From positions 1-64,000 of the forward strand of contig NZ_JAAQOM010000011.1 in assembly GCF_011682055.1 (NCBI RefSeq): a stretch of DNA of 64,000 nt. Direction: 5' to 3'. The first letter of the stretch is position 1, and the number at the start of each line of letters is the position of its first letter. The DNA is from Telluria antibiotica (lineage in GTDB: Bacteria; Pseudomonadota; Gammaproteobacteria; Burkholderiales; Burkholderiaceae_D). Shown here one piece after another: positions 34,711-44,727 of the stretch. Below the pieces are notes generated by a model. That model saw nothing but the letters and a program-made list of their open reading frames with translations, was not told the DNA's origin and did not search any database. The position numbers and the translations under genes were made by a program.

Positions 34711-36441
34711 ATGTTTCAACAACTGAAGGTCGGCACGCGCCTGACCGTTGGATTCCTTGTCGTCGTCCTGCTGGGCGCTACCGTCGCCAGCATCGCCATC
34801 TACAACTTGATGCAGATGAACGTCCGGGCGAAGGCGATCTACGAAAAGGACCTGCTGGGGCTTTCGTACGTCAAGGAGGCCAACATCGACCTGATCTACG
34901 TGAGCCGCATCGTGCGCAGCGCCATCCTGGTGCCGACCGAAGCGCAACGCGCCGCAAAGTTCGACGACATCGAGAAGTTCAAACGAAAAATCCAGGACAA
35001 CCTCGACAAGGCCCGCCCGTTGTTCTACTCGGCAGACGGCAAGCGTACGTTCACGGAAACCGATGCCCTGCTGCGTGATTACCTCGGCGTGGTCGACGAG
35101 CTCACGAAACGAATCCGGTCGGAGGGCGTCCTACAACCACGGGACTCGATCAATTTCCTGTTCAATACCTTCCAGCCGAAGTCGCAGCTGATCGACGACA
35201 AGATGACGGAACTGGCTGCCATCAAGGAAAAGACTGCCCGGCTCACCAGCGTTTCCAATCGCGACGCTTACGAAAGCAGCCTCACCCTGCTGCTGTCCCT
35301 GGTCGCACTCAGCGCGCTGGCCGGCACGGCGTTCGGCGTGCTGATCACGCGGGGCCTGATGCGCCAGCTGGGCGGCGAACCGACGTATGCCGCCGAAGTC
35401 GTGGGCCGTATCGCCGACGGCGACCTGTACACCGACGTCGAGCTGCGTCCCGGCGACGACCGGAGCCTGTTGTTCGCAATGAAGTCCATGCGCGACCGCC
35501 TCGCCCGCATCGTCAGCGAAGTGCGCCAGGGCACGGACATGATCGCCTCGGCGTCCGGCCAGATCGCCAGCGGCAACCTGGACCTGTCGTCGCGCACGGA
35601 ACAGCAAGCCAGCTCGCTCGAGGAAACGGCATCGTCGATGGAAGAGCTGACGTCGACCGTGAAGCAGAACGCCGACAATGCACGCCAGGCCAACGTGCTG
35701 GCGCAAACGGCATCGAACATAGCCGGACAAGGCGGCCTCGTCGTCGCGCAGGTCGTGCAGACGATGGGCTCGATCAACGATTCGTCGAAGAAGATCGTGG
35801 ACATCATCGCCGTGATCGACGGCATCGCCTTCCAGACGAATATCCTCGCGCTGAATGCGGCCGTCGAGGCGGCGCGTGCGGGCGAACAGGGCCGCGGATT
35901 TGCCGTCGTCGCGGGCGAAGTGCGCACGCTGGCCCAGCGTTCGGCGGCCGCGGCGAAAGAGATCAAGACGCTGATCGGCGACTCCGTCGACAAGGTCGCC
36001 ACCGGCACCCGGCTCGTCGACAAGGCCGGCAGCACGATGCACGAGGTCGTCGAGAGCATCCAGCACGTGACCGACATCATGGCCGAAATCAGCGCCGCCA
36101 GCCAGGAACAGACGAGCGGCATCGAGCAGATCAACCAGGCCATCAGCCAGATGGACAACGTCACGCAGCAGAACGCCGGCCTCGTCGAGGAAGCGGCGGC
36201 CGCGTCGGAAGCGCTGCAGAACCAGGCCGGCAAGCTGGCGGAGCTGGTCAGCGTGTTCCGCGTCGACGACCGCGCCGTGGCGGCAGCGCCGAGCGCCCCG
36301 CAGCGCGCGACGCCGGCCGTCGTGGCACTGGCGCGCCCGGCCAGCCGCCCGGCCACCAAGCCGGCGCTCCGTTCCGCGCCGACCAGCGCGGCGGCAAGGA
36401 TTCCCGCCCCCACGGCCGGCGACGGTTGGGAAGAATTCTGA
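34711..36441 (+). CDS. Methyl-accepting chemotaxis protein (copy 1)
   Basis: 576 residues. ATG at 34711 is chosen over the adjacent ATG at 34708 because AGGAG at 34701-34705 is better spaced and the paralogue starts MFQQ too. Membrane segment 1 (about 10-32), a 4HB-type periplasmic sensor (about 33-190), membrane segment 2 (about 191-212), HAMP, and the methyl-accepting signalling domain (about 270-510) with hairpin tip [21 protein letters not shown] Pro/Ala-rich linker follows. It ends GWEEF, an xWxxF pentapeptide of the kind that tethers CheR/CheB. DNA from 35485 to 36261 is nearly identical to the second chemoreceptor gene. Confidence 0.93.
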   Translation: MFQQLKVGTRLTVGFLVVVLLGATVASIAIYNLMQMNVRAKAIYEKDLLGLSYVKEANIDLIYVSRIVRSAILVPTEAQRAAKFDDIEKFKRKIQDNLDKARPLFYSADGKRTFTETDALLRDYLGVVDELTKRIRSEGVLQPRDSINFLFNTFQPKSQLIDDKMTELAAIKEKTARLTSVSNRDAYESSLTLLLSLVALSALAGTAFGVLITRGLMRQLGGEPTYAAEVVGRIADGDLYTDVELRPGDDRSLLFAMKSMRDRLARIVSEVRQGTDMIASASGQIASGNLDLSSRTEQQASSLEETASSMEELTSTVKQNADNARQANVLAQTASNIAGQGGLVVAQVVQTMGSINDSSKKIVDIIAVIDGIAFQTNILALNAAVEAARAGEQGRGFAVVAGEVRTLAQRSAAAAKEIKTLIGDSVDKVATGTRLVDKAGSTMHEVVESIQHVTDIMAEISAASQEQTSGIEQINQAISQMDNVTQQNAGLVEEAAAASEALQNQAGKLAELVSVFRVDDRAVAAAPSAPQRATPAVVALARPASRPATKPALRSAPTSAAARIPAPTAGDGWEEF

Positions 36442-36450
36442 TCGTCCCCG

Positions 36451-36488
36451 CCGCCGGACGCCTGCCCGCCGGCCGGGGCGTCCGGCGG
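36451..36488. terminator. Hairpin 3' of chemoreceptor copy 1
   Basis: A perfect 12-base stem CCGCCGGACGCC (36451-36462)/GGCGTCCGGCGG (36477-36488). No T-run, so termination is possible but unproven. Confidence 0.55.
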
Positions 36489-36598
36489 TGCGCATCATGC
36501 GCCTGAACCGTGTCACAGATGTATCGTTGTGCAATACGACTGTCCCGCTTTGACACACCCTTCCCCGACTATCCCGCGCCGTCAGCCCCCCTGACGAG

Positions 36599-36613
36599 TG
36601 GCACGGATATTGC
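36599..36613 (+). promoter_or_regulatory. Sigma-54 promoter of the pqq operon
   Basis: TGGCACGGATATTGC matches the -24/-12 consensus, with GG and GC exactly 10 bases apart. Predicted start of transcription is near 36625, leaving a leader of about 50 bases to pqqA. GTGTCA (36510-36515) and TGACAC (36551-36556) upstream are a possible activator site. This implies that PQQ synthesis needs RpoN and an enhancer-binding activator. Confidence 0.85.
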
Positions 36614-36674
36614 GAATTCCTCCTTGACTGCGCGTCGCGCAATCACAACCCATCCAACGATCAAGGAGACCACC

Positions 36675-36749
36675 ATGGCCTGGACCAAACCCGAATTCAC
36701 CGACTGGCGCTTCGGCTTCGAAATCACGATGTACATCGCGAATCGCTGA
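36675..36749 (+). CDS. pqqA: PQQ precursor peptide PqqA
   Basis: 24-residue ribosomal peptide from which PQQ is built. Begins [13 protein letters not shown]16 and Y20 in EITMY are the Glu and Tyr joined by PqqE and hold the family's canonical spacing. AAGGAG at 36663-36668 gives a good ribosome binding site. It is first gene of pqqABCDE, downstream of a sigma-54 promoter. A GC-rich hairpin follows the stop, which may favour extra pqqA transcript. Confidence 0.97.
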   Translation: MAWTKPEFTDWRFGFEITMYIANR

Positions 36750-36758
36750 TGCAGCCAT

Positions 36759-36779
36759 GCCCGCGGCGACGCCGCGGGC
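36759..36779 (+). promoter_or_regulatory. Hairpin between pqqA and pqqB
   Basis: A perfect 9-base stem GCCCGCGGC (36759-36767)/GCCGCGGGC (36771-36779) with loop GAC, ten bases after the pqqA stop. No T-run follows. It may act as a partial terminator or RNase barrier that raises pqqA mRNA relative to pqqB-E. Confidence 0.65.
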
Positions 36780-36794
36780 TCACCGGACCCCGTC

Positions 36795-37703
36795 ATGAAC
36801 ATCGTCGTACTAGGCTCCGCGGCCGGAGGCGGTTTCCCGCAGTGGAACTGCAATTGCCGCAATTGCGCCGGGCTGCGCAACGGTACCGTCCGCGCGACGG
36901 CGCGCACCCAGTCATCGATCGCCGTGTCCACCAACGGGACCGACTGGGTGCTGATCAATGCCTCGCCGGACATCCTCACGCAGATCCGCGCGACGCCCGC
37001 ACTGCAGCCGGCGCGCGCGCGGCGCGATTCCGGCATCGCCGCCGTCATGCTGATGGATGCGCAGATCGACCACGTCACCGGCCTCCTGATGCTGCGCGAG
37101 GGGAAAGAGCTGCCCCTCTATTGCACGGCCCAGGTCTGGCGCGAACTGAACGAAGGACTGCCGCTCGTCCCCGTGCTGTCGCACTATTGCGGCGTACGCT
37201 GGCACGCACTGCCGACCGCGGGTGGCGTGCACGTGCCGCGCATTCCCGGCATCCGCTTCACGCCGCTCGCGCTGTCCAGTAAGGCACCGCCGTATTCGGA
37301 CCACCGGCACGATCCGCACCCGGGCGACAACATCGGCCTGCTGATCGAAGACGTCGACTCAGGACTATGCGTGTTCTATGCACCCGGCCTCGGCGCGATC
37401 GACGCACCGGTGGAGGCCGCGCTGGGCCGGGCGGATTGCGTGCTCGTCGACGGCACCTTCTGGCAGGCGGACGAAATGATCGCGCTGGGGTTGTCCGGCA
37501 AGACGGCGGCCGACATGGGGCACCTGCCGCAATCGGGCGCCGGCGGCATGATCGCCGTGCTCGACGGCGTCAACGCGCAACGCAAGATACTTATCCACAT
37601 CAACAACACGAACCCGATCCTCGACGAAGACTCGGCGCAACGCGCCCTGCTCGCGCGCCACGGGATCGAAGTCGCGTTCGACGGGATGGAGATCAGACTA
37701 TGA
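36795..37703 (+). CDS. pqqB: PQQ biosynthesis protein PqqB
   Basis: 302 residues. A metallo-beta-lactamase fold protein that acts in PQQ maturation, with proposed hydroxylation of the tyrosine moiety. [18 protein letters not shown] holds the CxCxxC zinc site. [16 protein letters not shown] and MGHLPQSG follow. The stop overlaps pqqC as ATGA. Confidence 0.95.
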   Translation: MNIVVLGSAAGGGFPQWNCNCRNCAGLRNGTVRATARTQSSIAVSTNGTDWVLINASPDILTQIRATPALQPARARRDSGIAAVMLMDAQIDHVTGLLMLREGKELPLYCTAQVWRELNEGLPLVPVLSHYCGVRWHALPTAGGVHVPRIPGIRFTPLALSSKAPPYSDHRHDPHPGDNIGLLIEDVDSGLCVFYAPGLGAIDAPVEAALGRADCVLVDGTFWQADEMIALGLSGKTAADMGHLPQSGAGGMIAVLDGVNAQRKILIHINNTNPILDEDSAQRALLARHGIEVAFDGMEIRL

Positions 37704-38398
37704 CCACCGCAACGATGTCTCCGTGGAGCCGCGACGAGTTCGAGGCGCAATTGCGTTCGCGAGGTGCCGGCTACCACATCCACCACCCGTTCAACGTCAA
37801 GATGAACGATGGCCTGCTGGGCCCGGAGCAGATCCGGGGCTGGGTCGCCAACCGCTTTTATTATCAGGTCAATATCCCGCAAAAGGATGGCGCCATCCTC
37901 GCCAACTGCCCGGACCGCGCCACGCGGCGCCGCTGGGTGCGCCGCATCCTCGACCATGATGGCTGGGGAGGGAACGAAGGAGGTATCGAGGCCTGGGTGC
38001 GGCTCGGCGAGGCCGTCGGGCTCAAACGCGAGGCGCTGTGGTCGCAGCGTCACGTCGTGCCGGGCGTGCGCTTCGCCGTCGATGCGTACGTCAATTTCGC
38101 GCGCCAGGTGCCCTGGCAGGAAGCCGTCTGCTCGTCGCTGACGGAGATGTTCGCGCCGAAGATCCACAAGGACAGGCTGGCCACCTGGCCCACCCATTAC
38201 CCCTGGATCGATCCCGATGGCTTGCAGTACTTCCGCAGCCGCATTTCGCTGGCGGAGCGCGACGTCGAACACGGCCTTGAAGTGACGCTCGGCCACTTCA
38301 CCACCCAGGTCCAGCAACAGCGCGCGCTCGACATCCTGCAGTTCAAACTCGACATCCTGTGGGCAATGCTCGACGCGATCGAGAAAGCCTATCCGTGA
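37700..38398 (+). CDS. pqqC: Pyrroloquinoline-quinone synthase PqqC
   Basis: 232 residues. A cofactor-free oxidase that performs the final ring closure and eight-electron oxidation to [60 protein letters not shown] and [13 protein letters not shown] are family hallmarks. The start overlaps the pqqB stop by 4 bases. Confidence 0.96.
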   Translation: MTTATMSPWSRDEFEAQLRSRGAGYHIHHPFNVKMNDGLLGPEQIRGWVANRFYYQVNIPQKDGAILANCPDRATRRRWVRRILDHDGWGGNEGGIEAWVRLGEAVGLKREALWSQRHVVPGVRFAVDAYVNFARQVPWQEAVCSSLTEMFAPKIHKDRLATWPTHYPWIDPDGLQYFRSRISLAERDVEHGLEVTLGHFTTQVQQQRALDILQFKLDILWAMLDAIEKAYP

Positions 38399-38409
38399 GG
38401 AGGTTAGCC

Positions 38410-38673
38410 ATGCACACCGTTCCCGAACAACCCGCGCTGTCGCGCCTGTTCCGCATGCAGTGGGAAGAGGCCCAGGGCACACACGTCCTGCTGTATCCGG
38501 AAGGGATGGTCAAACTGAATCCGAGCGCGGCCGAGATCCTGAAACGCTGCGATGGCCGTCATACCGTGCCGGCGATCGTCGACGAACTCGAACAGGCGTT
38601 CCACTGCGACGGGCTGCGGGGCGACGTCGACGATTTCCTGCGCGTCGCCAGCGAACGCGGCTGGATCGTGTGA
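38410..38673 (+). CDS. pqqD: PqqA binding protein PqqD
   Basis: 87 residues. A RiPP recognition element that presents PqqA to PqqE. Typical signatures are [22 protein letters not shown] and DVDDFL near the C-terminus. Starts 11 bases after pqqC and ends 7 bases before pqqE. GAGGAGG upstream is a strong ribosome binding site. Confidence 0.95.
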   Translation: MHTVPEQPALSRLFRMQWEEAQGTHVLLYPEGMVKLNPSAAEILKRCDGRHTVPAIVDELEQAFHCDGLRGDVDDFLRVASERGWIV

Positions 38674-38680
38674 GCCCCTC

Positions 38681-39844
38681 ATGAACGCCCCGACCATCGC
38701 CCCTGCGATCGCGCCGCCACTCTGGCTGCTGGCCGAGCTGACCTATCGCTGCCCGCTGCACTGCCCGTTCTGCTACAACCCGGTCGATTACGCCAACGGC
38801 CGCACCGAACTGACGACGGAACAATGGTTCGACGTGATGCAGCAGGCGCGCCGGCTCGGCGCGGCGCAGCTCGGCTTCTCCGGCGGCGAGCCGCTGCTGC
38901 GCGACGATCTCGAAGACCTGGTCGGCGAAGGCCGCCGGCTGGGGTTTTATACGAACCTGATCACGTCCGGCATCGGCCTCACCGAGGCGCGCCTCGCGCG
39001 CATGAAGGAACTGGGGCTGGACCACATCCAGCTGTCGTTCCAGGATTCGACGCGCGAGCTGAACGATTTCCTGTCGAGCACGAAGACGTTCGACCTGAAA
39101 GCCCGCGTCGCGCGGCTGATCAAGCAGTACGACTATCCGATGGTGCTGAACGTCGTGCTGCATCGCTTCAATCTCGACCATGTGGAACGCATCATCGACA
39201 TGGCCCTGGACATGGGCGTCGACTACCTGGAGCTGGCCAACACGCAGTATTACGGCTGGGCGCTCGTCAACCGCGACCAGCTGATGCCGACGCGGGAACA
39301 GGTCGCGCGCGCGGAAAGCGTCGTGAATGCGTGCCGCGCGCGGATCGGCAACCGGATGCGCATCCTGTTCGTCGTACCCGACTATTTCGAGGCGCAACCG
39401 AAAGCCTGCATGAACGGCTGGGGCAGCGTGTTCCTCGGCATCGCGCCGGACGGCACCGCCCTTCCCTGCCACGCGGCCCGCACGTTGCCGGGCATCGATT
39501 TCCCGAACGTGCGCACGACCAGCGTGAAGGCCATCTGGTACGACAGCGCCGCGTTCAACCGCTACCGCGGCGATGCCTGGATGAAGGATCCGTGCCGCAC
39601 GTGCGACGACAAGGCGAAGGACTTCGGCGGCTGCCGCTGCCAGGCGTATGCGATGACGGGCGACGCGGCGAACGCGGACCCCGTGTGCGCGAAGTCGGCG
39701 CGGCATGGCGACGTACAGACGATCGTGCTGCATGCGCAGCGCGCACGGCAGGGTGCGCCGGACGCCACCGTGTGGCCGCCGGCGCAACCTATCGTGTTCC
39801 GGTCCGACGTCAATTCGCGGAAGGCGAGTCCGCCCTGCCCGTGA
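38681..39844 (+). CDS. pqqE: PqqA peptide cyclase PqqE (radical SAM)
   Basis: 387 residues. It forms the carbon-carbon bond between Glu and Tyr of PqqA. The radical SAM motif is CPLHCPFC near the N-terminus, with FSGGEPLLR as the SAM-binding GGEP segment. A SPASM region (from [12 protein letters not shown] to the CRTC...CRC...VC cluster) binds auxiliary iron-sulfur clusters. It is the last of pqqABCDE. No pqqF protease gene is in the window. Confidence 0.95.
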   Translation: MNAPTIAPAIAPPLWLLAELTYRCPLHCPFCYNPVDYANGRTELTTEQWFDVMQQARRLGAAQLGFSGGEPLLRDDLEDLVGEGRRLGFYTNLITSGIGLTEARLARMKELGLDHIQLSFQDSTRELNDFLSSTKTFDLKARVARLIKQYDYPMVLNVVLHRFNLDHVERIIDMALDMGVDYLELANTQYYGWALVNRDQLMPTREQVARAESVVNACRARIGNRMRILFVVPDYFEAQPKACMNGWGSVFLGIAPDGTALPCHAARTLPGIDFPNVRTTSVKAIWYDSAAFNRYRGDAWMKDPCRTCDDKAKDFGGCRCQAYAMTGDAANADPVCAKSARHGDVQTIVLHAQRARQGAPDATVWPPAQPIVFRSDVNSRKASPPCP

Positions 39845-39874
39845 AGCTTGTGGTCGAACTCGTTGCAGAGCGCG

Positions 39875-40279
39875 TCATTGGCCGCTTGCCGCCACGCCGC
39901 ACAGCCGCGTCCCGATCCACCAGTAATTGCCCTGCGCATCCTGCACGCCGGCCGACCGGTCGCCGTACGGAAGGTCGCGTGGTGCCGCGAGGCTCGTCGC
40001 GCCCTGGTCCAGCGCCCGCGCATACACCTTGTCGACGTCCTCCACGTACACGTGCACGGACCCGATCGGTAACTCGGCCCACGGCCTGAACCCGACCATC
40101 AGGACAGAATCGCCGATCCGGACTTCGGCGTGCCGGAGCGCCCCGTCGGCGTCGACCTGGCGCCGCAATTCGGTCGCGCCGAACGCATGCGCGAGAAAGT
40201 CGAGCAGCGTGCGCACGTCCTGCACGAGCAGGTAGGGCGACACGGCATTGTAGCCATCGGGTTTGTATCGATCGTTCAT
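39875..40279 (-). CDS. VOC family (glyoxalase/PhnB-like) protein
   Basis: 134 residues from the ATG at 40279, with AAGGAGAGAG upstream. A single vicinal-oxygen-chelate fold with PhnB-like pattern: VSPYLLVQDVRTLLDFLAHAFGA, HAEVRIGDSVLMVG, HVYVEDVD, RDLPYGDRSAGVQDAQGNYWWIGT. Small paralogues of this type have no fixed function. It is convergent with pqqE, so it is not part of the pqq transcript. Confidence 0.85.
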   Translation of the reverse strand: MNDRYKPDGYNAVSPYLLVQDVRTLLDFLAHAFGATELRRQVDADGALRHAEVRIGDSVLMVGFRPWAELPIGSVHVYVEDVDKVYARALDQGATSLAAPRDLPYGDRSAGVQDAQGNYWWIGTRLCGVAASGQ

Positions 40280-40590
40280 TGTCTCTCTCCTTATCGTTTT
40301 TATTGAACTCGACAATTGTGTCACATTCGTATGGACGCCCGATGCCATCCCGACAAAATGGACAGAGAGTTCACGAAAAATGCCTCGTTGCCAAATCATT
40401 GCTTGATTGCCTGATAAGAAACAAAACTTCCTCCTTGAGGAGTGTTGGGAAAACGCGCCAGATTGTGAGTATTCGTTAGTTTTGTGCTTAGAATTATTGC
40501 CGCACATCAATTAACATGAAATCGACCCGACGCGAACGTGCAGCGTGCGGGCGCCCCTTCCCGACTCTCGCCACTTCTCAGGAGACCACT
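40280..40590. other. Intergenic region before chemoreceptor copy 2
   Basis: 311 bases, more AT-rich than the surrounding genes. TAGAAT at 40489-40494 may be a -10 box, but no acceptable -35 was found. A flagellar sigma-28 promoter was looked for and not seen. No gene or RNA recognised. Confidence 0.5.
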
Positions 40591-42396
40591 ATGTTCCAGC
40601 AAATGAAAGTCGGCACCCGTCTTACTCTCGGCTTCCTGACCGTCGTCATGCTTGGAGCAATCGTCGCCGGCATCGCCGTCTACAACATGGCGCAAATGAA
40701 CGAGCGCGCGAAAGTCATGTACCAGAAGGAATTGCTGGGCATTTCCTACGTCAAGGAAGCCAACATCAATGTCGTCTACATCGGCCGCGCGCTGCGCGGC
40801 GCGCTGCTGGCGCCGACCGAAGAACAGCGCGCCAGGATCCTCGGCAACCTCGACAAATACAAGCAGGCGCTGCAGCAGAACCTCGACAATGCGCGCCCGC
40901 TGTTCTACACGGAAGACGGCAAGCGCACGTTCGCGGAAGCGGATGCCCAGGTGCGCGATTTCGACGGCCTGATCACGGAACTGATCAAGCGCATGAAGGC
41001 GGAGCCGCTCGCGCAACAGCACGCGTCCGTCGATTTCCTGTTCGATACGTTCCTGCCGAAAGCACAGAGCATCGATGAAAAAATGGCGACCCTCGCCCGC
41101 TTCAAGGAGAAGCTGGCCGAGCAAAACAACTTGCACAACAAGAGCGAGTACGAAAGCAGCCGCACCACGCTGCTCGTGCTCGTCGTGCTCAGCGCCATGG
41201 CCGGCTTCGGCTTCGGCATCGTGATCACGCGCGCCCTGACGCGCCAGCTGGGCGGCGAGCCCGGGTATGCGGCCGAAGTCGCGGGCCGCATCGCCGACGG
41301 CGACCTGGGCACGGAAGTGCAGTTGCGCGCCGGCGACGAGACGAGCCTGCTGTTCGCGATGAAATCCATGCGCGACCGCCTCGCCCGCATCGTCAGCGAA
41401 GTGCGCCAGGGCACGGACATGATCGCCTCGGCGTCCGGCCAGATCGCCAGCGGCAACCTGGACCTGTCGTCGCGCACGGAACAGCAAGCCAGCTCGCTCG
41501 AGGAAACGGCATCGTCGATGGAAGAGCTGACGTCGACCGTGAAGCAGAACGCCGACAACGCGCGCCAGGCCAACGTGCTGGCACAAACGGCATCGACCGT
41601 GGCCGGACAAGGCGGCCTCGTCGTCGCGCAGGTCGTGCAGACGATGGGCTCGATCAACGATTCGTCGAAGAAGATCGTGGACATCATCGCCGTGATCGAC
41701 GGCATCGCCTTCCAGACGAATATCCTCGCGCTGAATGCGGCCGTCGAGGCGGCGCGTGCGGGCGAACAGGGGCGCGGTTTTGCCGTCGTCGCGGGCGAAG
41801 TGCGCACGCTGGCCCAGCGTTCGGCGGCCGCGGCGAAAGAGATCAAGACGCTGATCGGCGACTCCGTCGACAAGGTCGCCACCGGCACCCGGCTCGTCGA
41901 CAAGGCCGGCAGCACGATGCACGAGGTCGTCGAGAGCATCCAGCACGTGACCGACATCATGGCCGAGATCAGCGCCGCCAGCCAGGAACAGACGAGCGGC
42001 ATCGAGCAGATCAACCAGGCCATCAGCCAGATGGACAACGTCACGCAGCAGAACGCCGGCCTCGTCGAGGAAGCGGCGGCCGCGTCGGAAGCGCTGCAGA
42101 ACCAGGCCGGCAAGCTGGCGGAGCTGGTCAGCGTGTTCCGCATCGATGGCCGCGCGGCAGGCGCCGCGCCGTCGGCGCCGCCCGCTCCGCCCATGCCCCC
42201 TGCGCCCGCGCGCGCCGCTGCACCCGCCCCGGCGGCGCGCGTCACCCGCGCCCGGGCCACGCTCGCGGCGCCGGCCGCGAAACCGGCCTTCGTGAAACCC
42301 GCCATCAAGCCTGCCGGGAAGGCCGTCCCCCGGAAGGCCGGCCTCGCGAAACCCGTCCCCGCCCAAGCGGCCGCGGACGAGTGGGAAGAGTTCTGA
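40591..42396 (+). CDS. Methyl-accepting chemotaxis protein (copy 2)
   Basis: 601 residues. Same architecture as copy 1: [16 protein letters not shown] start, membrane segment (about 10-32), 4HB sensor domain, membrane segment (about 191-212), HAMP, signalling domain with tip [20 protein letters not shown]. It ends EWEEF, an xWxxF CheR/CheB tether. A longer Pro/Ala/Lys-rich linker (about 525-595) precedes the tether. The periplasmic sensor half is clearly diverged from copy 1, but 41365-42141 is about 99% identical DNA, so the two receptors should sense different cues and signal identically. Confidence 0.94.
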   Translation: MFQQMKVGTRLTLGFLTVVMLGAIVAGIAVYNMAQMNERAKVMYQKELLGISYVKEANINVVYIGRALRGALLAPTEEQRARILGNLDKYKQALQQNLDNARPLFYTEDGKRTFAEADAQVRDFDGLITELIKRMKAEPLAQQHASVDFLFDTFLPKAQSIDEKMATLARFKEKLAEQNNLHNKSEYESSRTTLLVLVVLSAMAGFGFGIVITRALTRQLGGEPGYAAEVAGRIADGDLGTEVQLRAGDETSLLFAMKSMRDRLARIVSEVRQGTDMIASASGQIASGNLDLSSRTEQQASSLEETASSMEELTSTVKQNADNARQANVLAQTASTVAGQGGLVVAQVVQTMGSINDSSKKIVDIIAVIDGIAFQTNILALNAAVEAARAGEQGRGFAVVAGEVRTLAQRSAAAAKEIKTLIGDSVDKVATGTRLVDKAGSTMHEVVESIQHVTDIMAEISAASQEQTSGIEQINQAISQMDNVTQQNAGLVEEAAAASEALQNQAGKLAELVSVFRIDGRAAGAAPSAPPAPPMPPAPARAAAPAPAARVTRARATLAAPAAKPAFVKPAIKPAGKAVPRKAGLAKPVPAQAAADEWEEF

Positions 42397-42426
42397 CCGT
42401 CGGCCAATCGCGTCCCGCCGTCCCGT

Positions 42427-42458
42427 AACGCCCCCGCCCAGTCGGGGGCGTTCTTTTT
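42427..42458 (+). terminator. Terminator of chemoreceptor copy 2
   Basis: AACGCCCCC (42427-42435)/GGGGGCGTT (42444-42452), then CTTTTT. Confidence 0.9.
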
Positions 42459-42582
42459 CCGGCACCGCGCCGCCGCATGCTTGCATTCCCCAACATGTTT
42501 TTCGCGTGGTAAATTGCTTCCTTTCACCGGCCGAGCCAACCCGGCAGGCCGCGTATTCACAAGCCACAAGCGAGAGGACAGA

Positions 42583-44640
42583 ATGAAATTAGGTATGCTG
42601 GCGCTGGCCGCAACCATGGCGGGCACGACGCTCGGCGCGGTCGCCGCACCGCGCGGATTCACGGTCGGGGACCTGGTGGCGATGGAACGGGTCGGCAGCC
42701 CGGCGGTGTCGCCGGACGGCAGCCGCGTCGCCTACACGGTGCGCACGACCGACATGGGAAAGAACCGCGGCCACACCGAGGTGTACGTCGTCGACCTGCG
42801 CGCCGCCAACCCGACCCCGCAACGGCTGACGTCGGACGCGGCCAGCAGCACGGATCCCGAATGGTCGCCGAACGGTGACGCCGTGTATTTCCTGTCGTCG
42901 CGCTCCGGGTCCGGCCAGGTGTGGCGCGTGCCGGCGGCGGGCGGCGACGCGGTCCGCGTGACGGACCTGCCGCTCGACGTGGACGCATTCCGCGTGGCGC
43001 CGGCGGGCGATCGCATGCTGCTCAGCATGGCCGTGTTCCGCGACTGCGCGGATCTCGCCTGCACCAAGGCGCGCCTGGACGCGAAAGAGAAGGACAAGGC
43101 CAGCGGCAAGATCTATGACCGCCTGTTCGTTCGCCATTGGGACACGTGGTCCGATGGCCGCAACAACGTGCTGTACGCGGCGCCGCTGGATGCGTCCGGC
43201 CGCGTGAACGGCACGCCCGTCAGCCTGTCGGGCTCGCTCGACGGCGACGTCCCGTCGAAACCGTTCGGCGACCGCGAGGAATTCCGCTTCAGCCCGGACG
43301 GCAAGACCGTCGTGTTCTCCGTCCGCATCGCGGGCAAGACCGAGGCATGGTCGACCAACTTCGACCTGTATGCGGTCCCCGCCGCCGGCGGCACGCCGCG
43401 CAACCTGACGGCCGACAACCACGCCTGGGACACGAAGGGCGTGTTCTCGCCGGACGGCCGCACGCTCGCGTATCTCGCGATGTCGCGCCCTGGCTTCGAG
43501 GCCGACCGCTACCACATCGTGCTGCTCGACCTCGCCAGCGGGAAGAAGCGCAACGTGGCCGAAAGCTGGGACCGCTCGCCGGGCGGCCTGCAGTGGACGG
43601 CCGACGGCAAGACGCTCGTCGCGGACGCCGAGGACGTCGGCCAGCATCGCCTGTTCGCCATCGAGGTGGCCAGCGGCAAGGTGTCGCCGCTGACCGACAA
43701 GGGCTCGATCGGCGGCTTCGACGTGCGCGGCAATACCGTCGCCTACACGCAAACGAATTTGGCATCGGGCGCGCAATTGTTCGGCATGCAGCTGGGCACG
43801 AACAAGGCGGCGCAACTGACGCGCGTGAACGAAGCCCAGCTGGCCGACGTGCGCTGGGGCGAGTACGAGCAGTTCTCGTTCAAGGGCGCGAACGGCGACA
43901 CGGTCTACGGCCACGTGATGAAGCCGTGGAATTACGAGCCGGGCAAATCGTACCCGATCGCCTTCCTCGTGCACGGCGGCCCGCAAGGCAGCTTCGGCAA
44001 CGGCTGGAGCTACCGCTGGAATCCACAGGTGTACGCCGGCGCCGGCTATGCGACCGTCTTCATCGACTTCCACGGCTCGACCGGCTACGGCCAGAAATTC
44101 ACGGACGCCATCAGCGGCGACTGGGGCGGCAAGCCGCTCGAAGACTTGAAAAAAGGCCTGGCCGCGGCCGTGGCGAAATATGCCTGGCTGGACCGCTCGC
44201 ACGCCTGCGCGCTGGGCGCGTCGTATGGCGGCTACATGATGAACTGGATCGAGGGTAACTGGCCGGACGGTTTCAAATGCATCGTCAACCACGACGGCGT
44301 GTTCGACACGCGCGGCATGGCCTATTCGACCGAGGAACAATGGTTCACGGACTGGGAAAACGGCGGTCCCTACTTCACGGTGCCGGAAAAGCATGAGCGC
44401 TTCAACCCCGTGCTGCACGTGAACAAGTGGAAGACGCCGATGCTCGTCGTGCAGGGCGACCTCGATTTCCGCATCCCGACGGCCCAGGGCCTGTCCACGT
44501 TCACGGCGCTGCAACGCCGCGGCATCGAGAGCAAGCTGCTCGTGTTCCCGGACGAGAACCACTGGGTGCTGAAGCCGGCCAATTCGTTGCTGTGGCATCA
44601 CACCGTCATCGGATGGCTCGACCAGCACCTGAAACAGTAA
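42583..44640 (+). CDS. S9 family (prolyl oligopeptidase-type) secreted peptidase
   Basis: 685 residues from the ATG at 42583. A signal peptide (LGMLALAATMAGTTLGAVAA) precedes a beta-propeller with WD40-like PD repeats (VSPDGSRVAYT, WSPNGDAVYF, FSPDGKTVVF, FSPDGRTLAY), then a C-terminal hydrolase domain. Catalytic triad candidates: S547 in GASYGGYM, D628 in GDLDFRIP, H660 in DENHW. Resembles S9C acylaminoacyl/dipeptidyl peptidases. Likely periplasmic peptide degradation. Confidence 0.93.
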   Translation: MKLGMLALAATMAGTTLGAVAAPRGFTVGDLVAMERVGSPAVSPDGSRVAYTVRTTDMGKNRGHTEVYVVDLRAANPTPQRLTSDAASSTDPEWSPNGDAVYFLSSRSGSGQVWRVPAAGGDAVRVTDLPLDVDAFRVAPAGDRMLLSMAVFRDCADLACTKARLDAKEKDKASGKIYDRLFVRHWDTWSDGRNNVLYAAPLDASGRVNGTPVSLSGSLDGDVPSKPFGDREEFRFSPDGKTVVFSVRIAGKTEAWSTNFDLYAVPAAGGTPRNLTADNHAWDTKGVFSPDGRTLAYLAMSRPGFEADRYHIVLLDLASGKKRNVAESWDRSPGGLQWTADGKTLVADAEDVGQHRLFAIEVASGKVSPLTDKGSIGGFDVRGNTVAYTQTNLASGAQLFGMQLGTNKAAQLTRVNEAQLADVRWGEYEQFSFKGANGDTVYGHVMKPWNYEPGKSYPIAFLVHGGPQGSFGNGWSYRWNPQVYAGAGYATVFIDFHGSTGYGQKFTDAISGDWGGKPLEDLKKGLAAAVAKYAWLDRSHACALGASYGGYMMNWIEGNWPDGFKCIVNHDGVFDTRGMAYSTEEQWFTDWENGGPYFTVPEKHERFNPVLHVNKWKTPMLVVQGDLDFRIPTAQGLSTFTALQRRGIESKLLVFPDENHWVLKPANSLLWHHTVIGWLDQHLKQ

Positions 44641-44727
44641 ATACGAACCTCAGCAGTTGCCCATGGTGCTACTATTGCTGTGTCACAAGATCGTAAACTT
44701 GGTCTTGAGCACGGTTAAAGGAGCACC

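Noticed and set aside
40280..40590. A sigma-28 promoter for the chemoreceptor
   Set aside because: No TAAA-N15-GCCGATAA-like sequence could be found in the region.
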